A stretch of 64,000 bases of DNA, taken from assembly GCF_020037015.1 (NCBI RefSeq), contig NZ_JAIQDE010000018.1:117055-181054 (forward strand), read 5' to 3'. The notes below the pieces were generated by a model. The model saw nothing but the letters and a program-made list of their open reading frames with translations, made no database searches and was not told the origin of the DNA. This DNA is from Corallococcus sp. AS-1-6. GTDB lineage: Bacteria > Myxococcota > Myxococcia > Myxococcales > Myxococcaceae. The translations under genes and the position numbers were made by a program. Positions 28,252-37,210 of this stretch are shown here, in pieces; position 1 is the first letter of the stretch, and the number at the start of each line of letters is the position of its first letter.

Positions 28252-28746
28252 TCAGGCAGGACGGGTGGGCGCGGCTCCCTGGCCCGTGAGCGAGCGGACG
28301 ACGTCCAGCGCGTGCTCGGCGTGCTTCTTCACCTGGATCTGCGAGTCGAACGCGTAGCGGATGGTGCCGCCCTTGTCCGCGACGAACGTCACCCGCCCGG
28401 GCAACAGCCCCAGGAAGTTGGTGCCCACCCCGAAGGCCTTGCGCGCCGCGCCATCCGGGTCGCTGAGGAGCCGGAAGGGGAGGCGGTACTTGGCGACGAA
28501 CTTCTCGTGGGACTCCGCGGAGTCGCTGCTGATGCCCACCACGTCCGCGCCCGCGTCCGTGAAGTCCTGATACTGATCCCGCAGGCTGCAGGCCTGGACG
28601 GTACATCCCGGGGAGTCATCCCTCGGGTAGAAGTAGATGACCATCGCCTTGTCACCCAACAGGTCGCGCAGGCGCACCGGCGCGCCGCCCGGCCCCTGCA
28701 GGGTGACATCCGGAACCGCGTCCCCTTCTTTCAGCATCTTGGCCAT
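28252..28746 (-). CDS. bcp: Bcp/PrxQ-type thioredoxin-dependent peroxiredoxin
   Basis: A 164-residue peroxiredoxin from the ATG at 28746; the longer frame upstream has no support. Peroxidatic Cys48 and resolving Cys53 lie in SPGCTVQAC, the 2-Cys PrxQ/Bcp arrangement with four residues between, and FYPRDD precedes it. The enzyme reduces hydrogen peroxide and lipid hydroperoxides in the cytoplasm with electrons from thioredoxin. The length is normal, apart from a short Pro/Ala tail after residue 153. A GGGAGG lies upstream but about 12 bp from the ATG. The gene is divergent from the sigma54 activator gene across 112 bp. Confidence 0.94.
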   Translation of the reverse strand: MAKMLKEGDAVPDVTLQGPGGAPVRLRDLLGDKAMVIYFYPRDDSPGCTVQACSLRDQYQDFTDAGADVVGISSDSAESHEKFVAKYRLPFRLLSDPDGAARKAFGVGTNFLGLLPGRVTFVADKGGTIRYAFDSQIQVKKHAEHALDVVRSLTGQGAAPTRPA

Positions 28747-28858
28747 GAAAGTCCCAATCCTCCCGGAGGGGAGCATGGACCGCGCGTGGCCTGACCCGCA
28801 AATCAATCGGGTCTACCCGGTTGCCCGGAATTCAAGGGCCTGGGCATTCTTTCAGGGA

Positions 28859-30655
28859 ATGCCGTCACGCGACCTGATGGACACCGAGGACTCCCGCAGG
28901 GGGCCCGGCCGCGCCGCCCCGGCGGATCGGCTGTACCTGCTGCTCGTGCAGGGGAACACCTCCACGGTGGTGCCGCTGCCCCGGGAGGGGTCGGTGGTGA
29001 TTGGCCGCGCGGCGGGGGCGGACGTCGTGGTGGAGGACGCGTCGGTGAGCCGCCAGCACGCGCGGGTGGGCGTGGCGGAGGGTGAGGCCTTCATCGCGGA
29101 CCTGGGCAGCCACAACGGCGTGCGGGTCAACGGCGAGCGGGTGCAGGGCACCCGGCCCCTGGACGGCGGCGACGTGGTGACGCTGGGCAACGTGACGCTG
29201 GTGTTCCACCAGGGCGAGCGGCCCCTGCCGGAGCGGCGGGCGCTGGAGGCCGAGGGGCTGCGGGCCCGGCTCTCCGAGGAGCTGGACCGGGTGCGCGGCT
29301 CCGGGCTGGCGGTGAGCGTGCTGGCGCTGGAGGTGGAGTCCGCGCGGGTGCCGCAGGTGGAGCTGGTGCGGGCGCTCCACGGCGCGCTGCGGTTGATGGA
29401 TGCCGTGGGGCAGGTGGGGGGCACGCTGATGGTGCTGCTCCCGGACCTGGCCGGCGAGGAGGCGGAGGCGGCGGCGGCGCACCTGGTGTCGGTGCTCTCG
29501 CCGCTGGCCGGACGGGTGCGTGGAGGGCTGGCGTCCGCGCCGGGGGACGGGATGCAGGGGGACGCGCTCCTGGGCGCGGCGAAGGCGGCGGCGCTGTCGG
29601 CGGAGCCGGGCGGGACGCGGGTCAGCGGACCGTCCATGTACCGGCTGGCGCTGGGCGAGCGGTCGGTGGTGGTGGCGGACGCGGCGCTGACGCGGCTGTT
29701 CGAGTTGCTGCGCCGGCTGGCGGCGAGCCCCCTGCCGGTGCTCATCCACGGCGAGACGGGGGTGGGGAAGGAGAACGCGGCGTGGGCGGTGCATCACTGG
29801 TCGCCGCGCTCGGAGCAGCCGTTCGTTCCGCTCAACTGCGCGGCGCTGCCGGAGAGCCTGGTGGAGGCGGAGCTGTTCGGCCACGAGCGGGGCGCGTTCT
29901 CCGGCGCGGACCGGGCGCGGGCGGGCCTGCTGGAGCGCGCGAGCGGCGGGACGCTGTTCCTGGACGAGGTGGCGGAGCTGTCGCTGCCCATCCAGGCCAA
30001 GCTGCTGCGCGCGTTGGATCAGCAGGTGATCACCCGACTGGGGGATTCGCGCGAGCGGCCGGTGGACCTGCGCGTGGTGGCGGCCACGCACCGGGTGCTC
30101 GCGGATGAGGTGAAGGCGGGGCGCTTCCGGCAGGACCTGTTCTTCCGCCTGTCCGCGGCGGTGGTGGTGCTGCCCCCGCTGCGGGACCGGCCCCGGGAGC
30201 TGCCGCTGCTGGCGCGGGCCTTCCTGGAGGACGCGTGCGCGAGGGCCGGCCGTCCGCCGCCGCACCTGTCCGCGGCGACCATGGAGGTGCTGGGCGCGCA
30301 CGCGTGGCCGGGCAACGTGCGCGAGCTGAAGAACACGGTGGAGTACGCGGTGGCCACGTCGCCCGGGCCGGTGGTGGAGCCGTCACACCTGCCGGAGTCC
30401 CTGCGCGCGGCGGTGGAGCCGGAGCCGGAACCCGAGCGGGCGGAAGCCAGGACGCAGCCGCCGAAGACGTTCCAGAACCTGGCGGAGGAGCTGCGGACGC
30501 TGGAGCGGCAGCGGATGATGGAGGCGCTGGAGGCGACGGGTGGGGTGCAGACGCGGGCGGCGCAGCTCATCGGGATGCCGCTGCGCACGTTCGCGTTCAA
30601 GCTGAAGCAGCACCGCATCGTGCCCTCGCGGGACCGCGGCCCGGCGGGTGGATGA
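28859..30655 (+). CDS. FHA-domain sigma54-dependent activator with degenerate GGDEF-like middle domain
   Basis: A 598-residue enhancer-binding protein; the ATG at 28859 has an adjacent AGGGA, and an ATG at 28877 is an alternative. Residues about 25-110 are an FHA phosphothreonine-binding domain (GR near 43, SRQHA near 60, SHNGVRVN near 74). Residues about 120-255 resemble a GGDEF domain in length and in VGQVGGTLMVLLPDL and LLGAAKAAAL, but the catalytic GGDEF is GGTLM. The AAA+ domain has Walker A GETGVGKE (about 298-305), GAFSGA near 344 (Thr to Ser in GAFTGA) and Walker B FLDEVAEL near 370. A Fis-type helix-turn-helix ends the protein. The stop overlaps the kinase start (ATGA), so the pair is co-translated. 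Confidence 0.92.
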   Translation: MPSRDLMDTEDSRRGPGRAAPADRLYLLLVQGNTSTVVPLPREGSVVIGRAAGADVVVEDASVSRQHARVGVAEGEAFIADLGSHNGVRVNGERVQGTRPLDGGDVVTLGNVTLVFHQGERPLPERRALEAEGLRARLSEELDRVRGSGLAVSVLALEVESARVPQVELVRALHGALRLMDAVGQVGGTLMVLLPDLAGEEAEAAAAHLVSVLSPLAGRVRGGLASAPGDGMQGDALLGAAKAAALSAEPGGTRVSGPSMYRLALGERSVVVADAALTRLFELLRRLAASPLPVLIHGETGVGKENAAWAVHHWSPRSEQPFVPLNCAALPESLVEAELFGHERGAFSGADRARAGLLERASGGTLFLDEVAELSLPIQAKLLRALDQQVITRLGDSRERPVDLRVVAATHRVLADEVKAGRFRQDLFFRLSAAVVVLPPLRDRPRELPLLARAFLEDACARAGRPPPHLSAATMEVLGAHAWPGNVRELKNTVEYAVATSPGPVVEPSHLPESLRAAVEPEPEPERAEARTQPPKTFQNLAEELRTLERQRMMEALEATGGVQTRAAQLIGMPLRTFAFKLKQHRIVPSRDRGPAGG

Positions 30656-33291
30656 GGAGCGAGCCGCTTCCAGCGTGGCAGCCGCCCGCGACGTTCGGGG
30701 AGTACCGCCTGGTGCGGCCGCTGGGGCGCGGCGCGATGGGCGAGGTGTACCTGGCGCACGACACGGTGCTGGACCGGCTGGTGGCGGTGAAGTTCATCGC
30801 GGGCGTCGCGCCGGATGAGGTGCAGCGCGAGCGCTTCCGCACGGAGGCGCGGGCGATTGCCCGGGTCCAACACCCGAACGTGGTGGGCATCCACCGCGTG
30901 GGCGAGGTGAAGGACCGGCCGTATCTCGTCTCCGAGTTCCTGCGAGGTGACAGCCTGGACCGGCTGGCCCGGCCGGTGCCGTGGACGCGCGTGCGGGAGA
31001 TTGGCATCGGGCTGGCGAAGGGGCTGGCGGCGGCGCACCGGCAGGGTGTCCTGCACCGGGACCTCAAGCCCGCGAACGCGCTGCTGACCGAGGACGGGCA
31101 GGTGAAGCTGCTCGACTTCGGCGTGGCGAAGCTGCTCGACGTGGCGATGGCGCCCGTCGGGCCCGTGCTCCAGGCACCGCGTGCCACGCCCGTCGCGGGG
31201 GAGGCGACGGTGGACGTGCCGGGCCCGGTGGATCCGCGAAGCACGGCGACCGTCGACGTGCCGGGGTCTCCCCCGAGGACCGGCGGCTCCGGCGGCGCCT
31301 CCCCGCGCCCCCTGGACATCTCGGACGCGGGCATCGCGCAGCGGACCGCGACGTCCACTCCGCTTCCGCCAGAGCGGCTCCTCGGTCCCGCGGACCTGGT
31401 GTCCACGGGCCGCATCGGGACGCCGCTCTACATGGCGCCCGAGGTCTGGCGAGGTGAACCGGCCACGGTCCGCAGCGATCTCTTCTCCCTGGGCGTGCTC
31501 CTCTACGAGCTGTGCGGAGGCCCCACGCCGGGACCGCTCGCGGAGGCGCCAGCGCGGCACCGGACCTTCGAGCCGCTGGACGCCGCCGTCCCCGGCGTCG
31601 ACGCCACCTTCGCCGCCGTCCTCGCGCGCTGCCTCGCGCATGATCCGTTCGCCCGCTTCGAGTCCGCGGACGCGCTGCGCGAAGCGCTGGAGTCCCTCAC
31701 CTCGCGCGGCGCCACCCCAGTCCCCGCACCGCCGCCGCGTCCACGGTGGCTCCGCGTCACGCGCGTGCTCGCGCTCCCGGGGCTCGCGGGAGCCCTCCTC
31801 CTGGGCGGCGGCTGGTGGGGCGAACGGTCCCGGCGCATCGACGCGGAGCAGGCCATGCGCTCCGCCGCGTCCCTCGTCGACGAAGCGCACGCCCTGGACG
31901 CCCGCATCGAAGCCCTCCGCACACAGGCCTTCACCGCGTTCGACACCGACCGCTCCGCCGAAGCAGAGCCCCTCTGGGCCCAGGCCCTGGACCTGGGCGC
32001 GAAGCAGGCCCGCCGCTACCAGGACGCCAGCGGCCTCCTCGAAGCCGCGCGGACACGCGTGGGCCCGGGCAAGAACCCCGCCCTGGACCAACACGTCGCC
32101 GAGGTCCTCCTCCAGCGCATCCTCATCGCGGAGCGCGACCGCGACTTCACCGCGCGGAAGGCCCTGACGCAGCACCTGGAAGCCCTGGACCCCGGCGCCA
32201 CCACGCGCCGGAAGCTGACCGCTCCCGCCCGCCTGGAGCTGGACAGCGAGCCCCCGGGCGCCACCGTCCAGGTCGAGGCCCTCGAGCCCCAACCCGACGG
32301 CCCGCCGCGCGCGTCCGAGCCCAGGACCCTCGCCACGACGCCCACGGCCCCTGGCCTCACGCTGGAGCCCGGCTCGCACCGGCTGACCTTCACGCTCCCG
32401 GGCCGCCCGCCCGTGCGCTACCCGGTGCTGCTCACGCGCGGAGAGACCTTCCGGGCCCGGGTCCCCATCCCCGAACACGTCCCGGACGGCTACGTCTACG
32501 TGCCCCCGGGCCGCTTCCTCTACGGCAGCGGCGATCCGGAGACCATCCGCCGCACGGTCATCCGCACGCGCCCGATGCACCCGCTCACCACCGGCGCCTT
32601 CCTCATCGCGCGCCACGAAGTCACATACGCGGACTGGCTCGGCTGGCTGCGCGAGCTGCCCGCGTCCGAGCGCGCCGCGCGCAGGCCCCGAGGCACCAAC
32701 TACTTCGGCACCATCGAGCTGCGCCCCGCCGCGGACGGCACCTGGACCTTCCACCTGGAGCACGAAGGCGTCACGTATCAGGCGAGGGAAGGGGAGCCGC
32801 TGCGCTACCAGGACCGCACCGTGCGCGCCGAGCAGGACTGGCGCCGCTTCCCCGTGTCCGGCATCTCCTGGGAGGACGCCCGCGCGTACACCGCCTGGCT
32901 GGATGTCACCGGCCGCCTGCCCCGCGCGCGCCTGTGCACCGAGCGCGAATGGGAACGCGCCGCCCGGGGCGCGGACGGCCGCGACTACCCGCACGGCCCG
33001 GTGCTCGCGCCGGACGACGCCAACTTCGACGCCACCTACGGCCGCAAGCCGCGCGCCTTCGGACCCGACGCGGTGGGCTCGCACCCCGCGTCGGACAGCC
33101 CCTTCGGCGTGGCGGACCTGGCCGGCAACGTCTGGGAGTGGCTGGTGACGGACACGAACGGCACGCCCGCGTACGGCGGCGGGTCGTTCTACCAGGACGC
33201 GCTCACCGCCCGGGCCCTCAACCACGGCGACGGCGAGCCGCGCACACGCTTCCCCTTCATCGGGATGCGCGTGTGCGCGTCCGTGCCCTGA
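30652..33291 (+). CDS. Ser/Thr protein kinase with PEGA-like and FGE-sulfatase domains
   Basis: An 879-residue membrane kinase. Residues 15-290 are a Hanks-type kinase: Gly loop LGRGAMGEV, catalytic Lys in VAVKFI, HRDLKPAN near 136, DFG at 155, and GTPLYMAPE at 256. The gap of about 100 residues between DFG and GTPLYMAPE is four times the usual and is Pro/Ser/Thr-rich, with ATVDVPG occurring twice. A transmembrane helix lies at about 370-387, a helical region follows, then a PEGA-like segment near 520-600 and a C-terminal FGE/SUMF1-type domain (about 613-878, with WEDARAY, LCTEREWERAARG and LAGNVWEW). It overlaps the FHA activator by ATGA, so the activator is the likely substrate or partner. 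Confidence 0.93.
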   Translation: MRSEPLPAWQPPATFGEYRLVRPLGRGAMGEVYLAHDTVLDRLVAVKFIAGVAPDEVQRERFRTEARAIARVQHPNVVGIHRVGEVKDRPYLVSEFLRGDSLDRLARPVPWTRVREIGIGLAKGLAAAHRQGVLHRDLKPANALLTEDGQVKLLDFGVAKLLDVAMAPVGPVLQAPRATPVAGEATVDVPGPVDPRSTATVDVPGSPPRTGGSGGASPRPLDISDAGIAQRTATSTPLPPERLLGPADLVSTGRIGTPLYMAPEVWRGEPATVRSDLFSLGVLLYELCGGPTPGPLAEAPARHRTFEPLDAAVPGVDATFAAVLARCLAHDPFARFESADALREALESLTSRGATPVPAPPPRPRWLRVTRVLALPGLAGALLLGGGWWGERSRRIDAEQAMRSAASLVDEAHALDARIEALRTQAFTAFDTDRSAEAEPLWAQALDLGAKQARRYQDASGLLEAARTRVGPGKNPALDQHVAEVLLQRILIAERDRDFTARKALTQHLEALDPGATTRRKLTAPARLELDSEPPGATVQVEALEPQPDGPPRASEPRTLATTPTAPGLTLEPGSHRLTFTLPGRPPVRYPVLLTRGETFRARVPIPEHVPDGYVYVPPGRFLYGSGDPETIRRTVIRTRPMHPLTTGAFLIARHEVTYADWLGWLRELPASERAARRPRGTNYFGTIELRPAADGTWTFHLEHEGVTYQAREGEPLRYQDRTVRAEQDWRRFPVSGISWEDARAYTAWLDVTGRLPRARLCTEREWERAARGADGRDYPHGPVLAPDDANFDATYGRKPRAFGPDAVGSHPASDSPFGVADLAGNVWEWLVTDTNGTPAYGGGSFYQDALTARALNHGDGEPRTRFPFIGMRVCASVP

Positions 33292-34875
33292 CTACAGGTC
33301 GCGCCCCGGCAACTGCCCCACCGCCGGCAGGTAGCCCAGCTCCCGGACGAACGTGAACCCGGGTGGGGCCTGCGTGGACGTCGCGTAGACGCCCTCCGTC
33401 ACCAGGGACCGCCACAGCGTCAGCGGCCGGCGCTGGCCCGCGCCAGTCATGTCCACGGCGCTGTACACGAAGCCCTCGATGGCCTGGTCCCCGTTGATGA
33501 CCTTGAGGAAGAAGCCGGGGGCGCCGTCACACGTCGACTTGTCCGTGAGCAGGTAGCGCCCGTTGCCGTCCGCGCACCGGTACAGCGGCTTGATGAACTT
33601 GCTCATGCGCGCGCGGATGTTGGCGGGCAGCTTGGGGGAGAGGATGGGCCCCTCCTTGCGCAGCGCGGTGAACGGCGTCACGTCCGCCACCCCGTTGCCG
33701 TCCAGGTCCAGGTGGATCCCCGTCACGTTCCTGCCGCCTTCGACGGTCTGCGGATCCACCGTCACCGCGGTGGTCGTCAGGAGCTGGTCGTTGGCGTCCT
33801 TGAACGTCACCAACGAGCGGTCGATGAAGAGCGAATAGGAGACGAGCAGCGTCGCGTCCGCCTGGGACGACAGGTTCAGCGAATCGCACGGCCGCGCCGC
33901 GCGCGGGGCCAGCAGGAGCTTGCGGTTCACGCACGTGGCCTCCAGGGGCAGCGTGTCCCAGCGCTTCTTGCCCAGGCACAGCGGCCGCACGCCGCCGCAG
34001 TCATCCACCTTCCACACCGCCTCCAGGGAGTAGCCCTCCAGCGTGGCCGGCAGGCCCCCCGCGTTCAGCAGGATGGCGTCCTTGGGCCCCATGAACTTCA
34101 GCGGCGTCCCGTCCAGCGTGTTGCTGCGACCCTCGCCGCAGTAGTCCGCCGTGGCCATGCGCGTGCAGAGCTGGTGGTAGTCCATCGCCACGTCCAGCGG
34201 GAACGTCGTGGCCCAGGGCGGATAGCCCCAGTCGATGCACTTGGCGATGACGCCGCCGCCCACGAAGAACGGCTGGGTCGCGGTGCCCTCGTTCTTCGCC
34301 GCGCAGGCGAAGGTGAAGTACTCGGAGTTCGGGAGCAGCTCGCCGCCCGCGGACCAGGCGTGGGGCGCCGCGAGCGCGAAGCCGCTGCCCGTGGGGCACA
34401 GCGGCTGGGACAGGGTGTCCTCCGGCGTCGCCGTCACGCGGTACTCCCAGAACGCCTTGCCGTCCGCCAGGTTCTGCGTCGTGCACGCGTAGGTGGGCCC
34501 GGAGATGCTCGCGTGACAGCGGGCCTCCTCGATGGTGAGCTTCACGGAGCGCCCCTCGAAGGGCGCGCGGAAGGCCGAGCCCACCAGCTCCGTGCCCTCC
34601 AGGAACCACGCCGGCGGATTGGCGCCCGGGCAGGACTGGTAGCCCACCAGCCGCCCACCCACCATCAACGCGGTCTTCGTGCACGTGAACCCCGCGGGCG
34701 ACGAGGCGGGCTCGAAGGAGCCCAGCGGGATGTTCACCGTCTCGAAGCGCTCCGAGCCGTGCAGCCGCGCGCCCTGCGCGCTGTTCACCGGCGGCGGATC
34801 CGCCGCCGCGCCCAGGGCCGTCATCACCCCCATCACCAGGCACCACCGCGTCACCGTTCCGCTGCTCGCCTTCAT
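33292..34875 (-). CDS. ADYC-domain secreted protein
   Basis: A 527-residue protein from the ATG at 34875 with a GGGGAGA Shine-Dalgarno. A signal peptide (about 1-24) is followed by a Cys-rich mature protein with some fifteen cysteines. The sequence ADYCGEG near residue 244 is the eponymous motif of the ADYC domain found in myxobacterial extracellular proteins, and the surrounding DYHQLC...ADYC pattern fits. Further Cys pairs (DDCGGVRPLCLGKKRWD, RCADGN, STCDG) suggest disulfides in an exported protein. Residues about 405-415 contain DLDGNGVADVTPF, like a calcium-binding loop. Function unknown. It is divergent from a CocE-type hydrolase gene across a 298-bp region with repeats, and convergent with the kinase gene, abutting at the stops. 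Confidence 0.84.
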   Translation of the reverse strand: MKASSGTVTRWCLVMGVMTALGAAADPPPVNSAQGARLHGSERFETVNIPLGSFEPASSPAGFTCTKTALMVGGRLVGYQSCPGANPPAWFLEGTELVGSAFRAPFEGRSVKLTIEEARCHASISGPTYACTTQNLADGKAFWEYRVTATPEDTLSQPLCPTGSGFALAAPHAWSAGGELLPNSEYFTFACAAKNEGTATQPFFVGGGVIAKCIDWGYPPWATTFPLDVAMDYHQLCTRMATADYCGEGRSNTLDGTPLKFMGPKDAILLNAGGLPATLEGYSLEAVWKVDDCGGVRPLCLGKKRWDTLPLEATCVNRKLLLAPRAARPCDSLNLSSQADATLLVSYSLFIDRSLVTFKDANDQLLTTTAVTVDPQTVEGGRNVTGIHLDLDGNGVADVTPFTALRKEGPILSPKLPANIRARMSKFIKPLYRCADGNGRYLLTDKSTCDGAPGFFLKVINGDQAIEGFVYSAVDMTGAGQRRPLTLWRSLVTEGVYATSTQAPPGFTFVRELGYLPAVGQLPGRDL

Positions 34876-35173
34876 GTGTTCGTCTCCCCAGGGCCTTCGA
34901 ATCCGTGGGGCGCACCAACGCGTCCCCGATGCCCAAGGAACGGGGGACGCGCGCGAAATTGACAGCGGAGGTCTGCTTTGTGCGGAGCGTGCAAACCCTG
35001 CCGTGCATGCAAGGCTTGCCGTGCCGCGCATGCGAGGAGCGTGTGCAACCCTTGCACGCTCCGAGCGCGGCGCGATGCGGCGGGCGATCCAGCTTTCGTG
35101 CCCCGGCGGCATCGCCCAAGATGCATTTCCTTCCGAATTTCCCCCGCGTTTTTCCCGCAAAGAGGAGGGGAGC
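34876..35173. promoter_or_regulatory. Divergent intergenic region with inverted and direct repeats
   Basis: This 298-bp region separates the ADYC and CocE genes. It holds a perfect 12-bp inverted repeat (CGGAGCGTGCAA at 34983-34994; TTGCACGCTCCG at 35052-35063), a related direct repeat of GGAGCGTG near 34984 and 35036, and a small palindrome GCAAGGCTTGC between them. TTGACA occurs at 34959-34964 without a clear -10. No gene is visible. It probably carries promoters for both genes and an operator. Confidence 0.5.
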
Positions 35174-37108
35174 ATGTCCTTCCACCCCCGCGGCCTCCTG
35201 GCCGCGCTCGCGCTGTTCTCCCTGTCCGGCCCCGCGCTCGCGCAGGCCCCCGCCGCGCCGCCCAGGCCGCCCGCGAGCCCGGAGGATGAACGCGCCGCGT
35301 ACGTCCGGTCGCACTTCACGAAGTACGAGGTGCGCATCCCCATGCGCGACGGCGTGAAGCTCTTCACGACGTTCTACGTGCCCAACGACGCGAGCCCCCA
35401 GAAGCGCTACCCCGTGCTGCTGACGCGCACGCCATACTCCGTGGGGCCTTACGGAGCCGGCCGCTATCCGAAGACCCTGTCCCTGCCCGCCTTCGAGAAG
35501 GAGGGCTTCATCTTCGCCTTCCAGGACGTGCGCGGCCGGTACATGTCCGAGGGCGAGTTCGTCAACGTGCGCCCCCACCGCGACACCAAGCGCGGCAAGG
35601 AGGTGGACGAGAGCAGCGACACGTACGACACGCTCGACTGGCTGGTGAAGCGCGTGCCCCACAACAACGGCAAGGTGGGCATGTGGGGCGTGTCCTATCC
35701 GGGCTTCTACACGTCCGCGGGCGCCATCGATTCGCACCCCGCGCTCAAGGCGGTGTCGCCGCAGGCGCCCATCGCGGACTGGTTCTGGGACGACATGCAC
35801 CGGCATGGCGCCCTCAACCTGCAGCTCGCGTTCAGCTTCTTCTCCATCTTCGGCAAGCCCCGCCCCGCGCCCACCGACGACACCGACTGGAAGTCCTTCG
35901 ACTTCGGCACCCCGGACGCCTACCAGTTCTTCCTGGACCTGGGCCCGCTGTCCAACGCGAACGCGAAGCACTTCCAGGGCGACATCGCCTTCTGGAACGA
36001 CCTGGTCGCGCACCCCAACTACGACGCCTTCTGGCAGGCGCGGAACCTGCTGCCGCACCTGAGGAACATCAAGGCGGCGGTGATGGTGGTGGGCGGCTGG
36101 TACGACACGGAGGACCTCTACGGGCCGCTGCGCACGTACGCCGCCATCGAGAAGCAGAACCCCGGCATCGCCAACACGCTGGTGATGGGCCCCTGGCCCC
36201 ACGGCGGCTGGATGCGCTCGGAGGGCACGTCGCTGGGGGACGCGGACTTCGGCTTCCCCACCGCCGCCGAGTACCAGGACCTGGTGCTCGCGTTCTTCAA
36301 GCAGCACCTGAAGGGCGGCCCGGACGCGGCCGTGCCGGAGGCGCTCGTCTTCGAGGGCGGCGCCAACCGCTGGCGCAAGCTGGACGCCTGGCCGCCCAGG
36401 GGCACGAAGGAGGCGCGCCTGTACTTCCAGCCCCAGGGCGCGCTGACGTTCCAGGCCCCCAAGGCGCCGGCGCCGTCGTTCGACGAATACGTGAGCGACC
36501 CGGCGAAGCCCGTGCCGTACACGCAGGACCTGAGCCCCGGCTGGTCCAAGACGTACATGACGGAGGATCAGCGCTTCGCCTCGCGCCGGCCGGACGTGCT
36601 CACGTACCAGACGGAGCCGCTGACCCAGGACCTCACGCTCGCGGGCCCGCTGGAGGCGGAGCTGTGGGTCTCCACGACGGGCACCGACGCGGACTGGGTG
36701 GTGAAGCTGGTGGACGTGAACCCCGGGAAGGTGCCCGGCTGGACGAAGGAGCAGGAGCAGTCCGGCGAGCGCAACCGGGGCGCGCAGCAGACGCTGGTGC
36801 GCGGGGAGCCGTTCCGAGGCCGCTTCCGCGACAGCTACTCCCAGCCCAAGCCCTTCACGCCCAACGAGGTGACGAAGGTGCGCTTCGTCATCAACGACGT
36901 GTTCCACACCTTCCAGCGCGGCCACCGCCTGATGGTGCAGGTGCAGTCGAGCTGGTTCCCCTTCATCGACCGCAACCCGCAGACCTTCGTGCCCAGCATC
37001 TACGAAGCGAAGCCCACGGACTTCGTGCGCGCGATGCACCGGCTGCACCACACGGCCGCCCAGCCCAGCGCGTTGAAGGTGAACGTCCTGCCCGCGCTGG
37101 ACGAGTAG
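35174..37108 (+). CDS. CocE/NonD-family secreted hydrolase
   Basis: A 644-residue enzyme with a signal peptide (about 1-24) and an AGGAGGGG Shine-Dalgarno before the ATG. Residues about 45-345 are an alpha/beta-hydrolase of the X-Pro dipeptidyl-peptidase/cocaine esterase type: RDGVKL near 55, DVRGRY near 118, nucleophile Ser174 in GVSYPG, Asp near 310 (WYDTED) and His near 342 (WPHGG). The C-terminal 250 residues form the jelly-roll domain typical of CocE/NonD proteins. It acts as a periplasmic or extracellular esterase, amidase or acylase; the substrate is not predictable. Length and triad are normal. It is divergent from the ADYC gene. Confidence 0.92.
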   Translation: MSFHPRGLLAALALFSLSGPALAQAPAAPPRPPASPEDERAAYVRSHFTKYEVRIPMRDGVKLFTTFYVPNDASPQKRYPVLLTRTPYSVGPYGAGRYPKTLSLPAFEKEGFIFAFQDVRGRYMSEGEFVNVRPHRDTKRGKEVDESSDTYDTLDWLVKRVPHNNGKVGMWGVSYPGFYTSAGAIDSHPALKAVSPQAPIADWFWDDMHRHGALNLQLAFSFFSIFGKPRPAPTDDTDWKSFDFGTPDAYQFFLDLGPLSNANAKHFQGDIAFWNDLVAHPNYDAFWQARNLLPHLRNIKAAVMVVGGWYDTEDLYGPLRTYAAIEKQNPGIANTLVMGPWPHGGWMRSEGTSLGDADFGFPTAAEYQDLVLAFFKQHLKGGPDAAVPEALVFEGGANRWRKLDAWPPRGTKEARLYFQPQGALTFQAPKAPAPSFDEYVSDPAKPVPYTQDLSPGWSKTYMTEDQRFASRRPDVLTYQTEPLTQDLTLAGPLEAELWVSTTGTDADWVVKLVDVNPGKVPGWTKEQEQSGERNRGAQQTLVRGEPFRGRFRDSYSQPKPFTPNEVTKVRFVINDVFHTFQRGHRLMVQVQSSWFPFIDRNPQTFVPSIYEAKPTDFVRAMHRLHHTAAQPSALKVNVLPALDE

Positions 37109-37210
37109 AACCCCGGTCCGCTCGCGCGCGGTCTGCTAGGCTGCGCACCGCCACCTCGCGTGCGGCCCTTCGCGGGGCCGCGCGCCACGACACGCCATGA
37201 CGGGAGGGAC

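Noticed and set aside
34001..37051. 1,016-codon open frame on the minus strand
   Set aside because: Antisense to the CocE gene and out of frame with the ADYC gene; composition is not protein-like.
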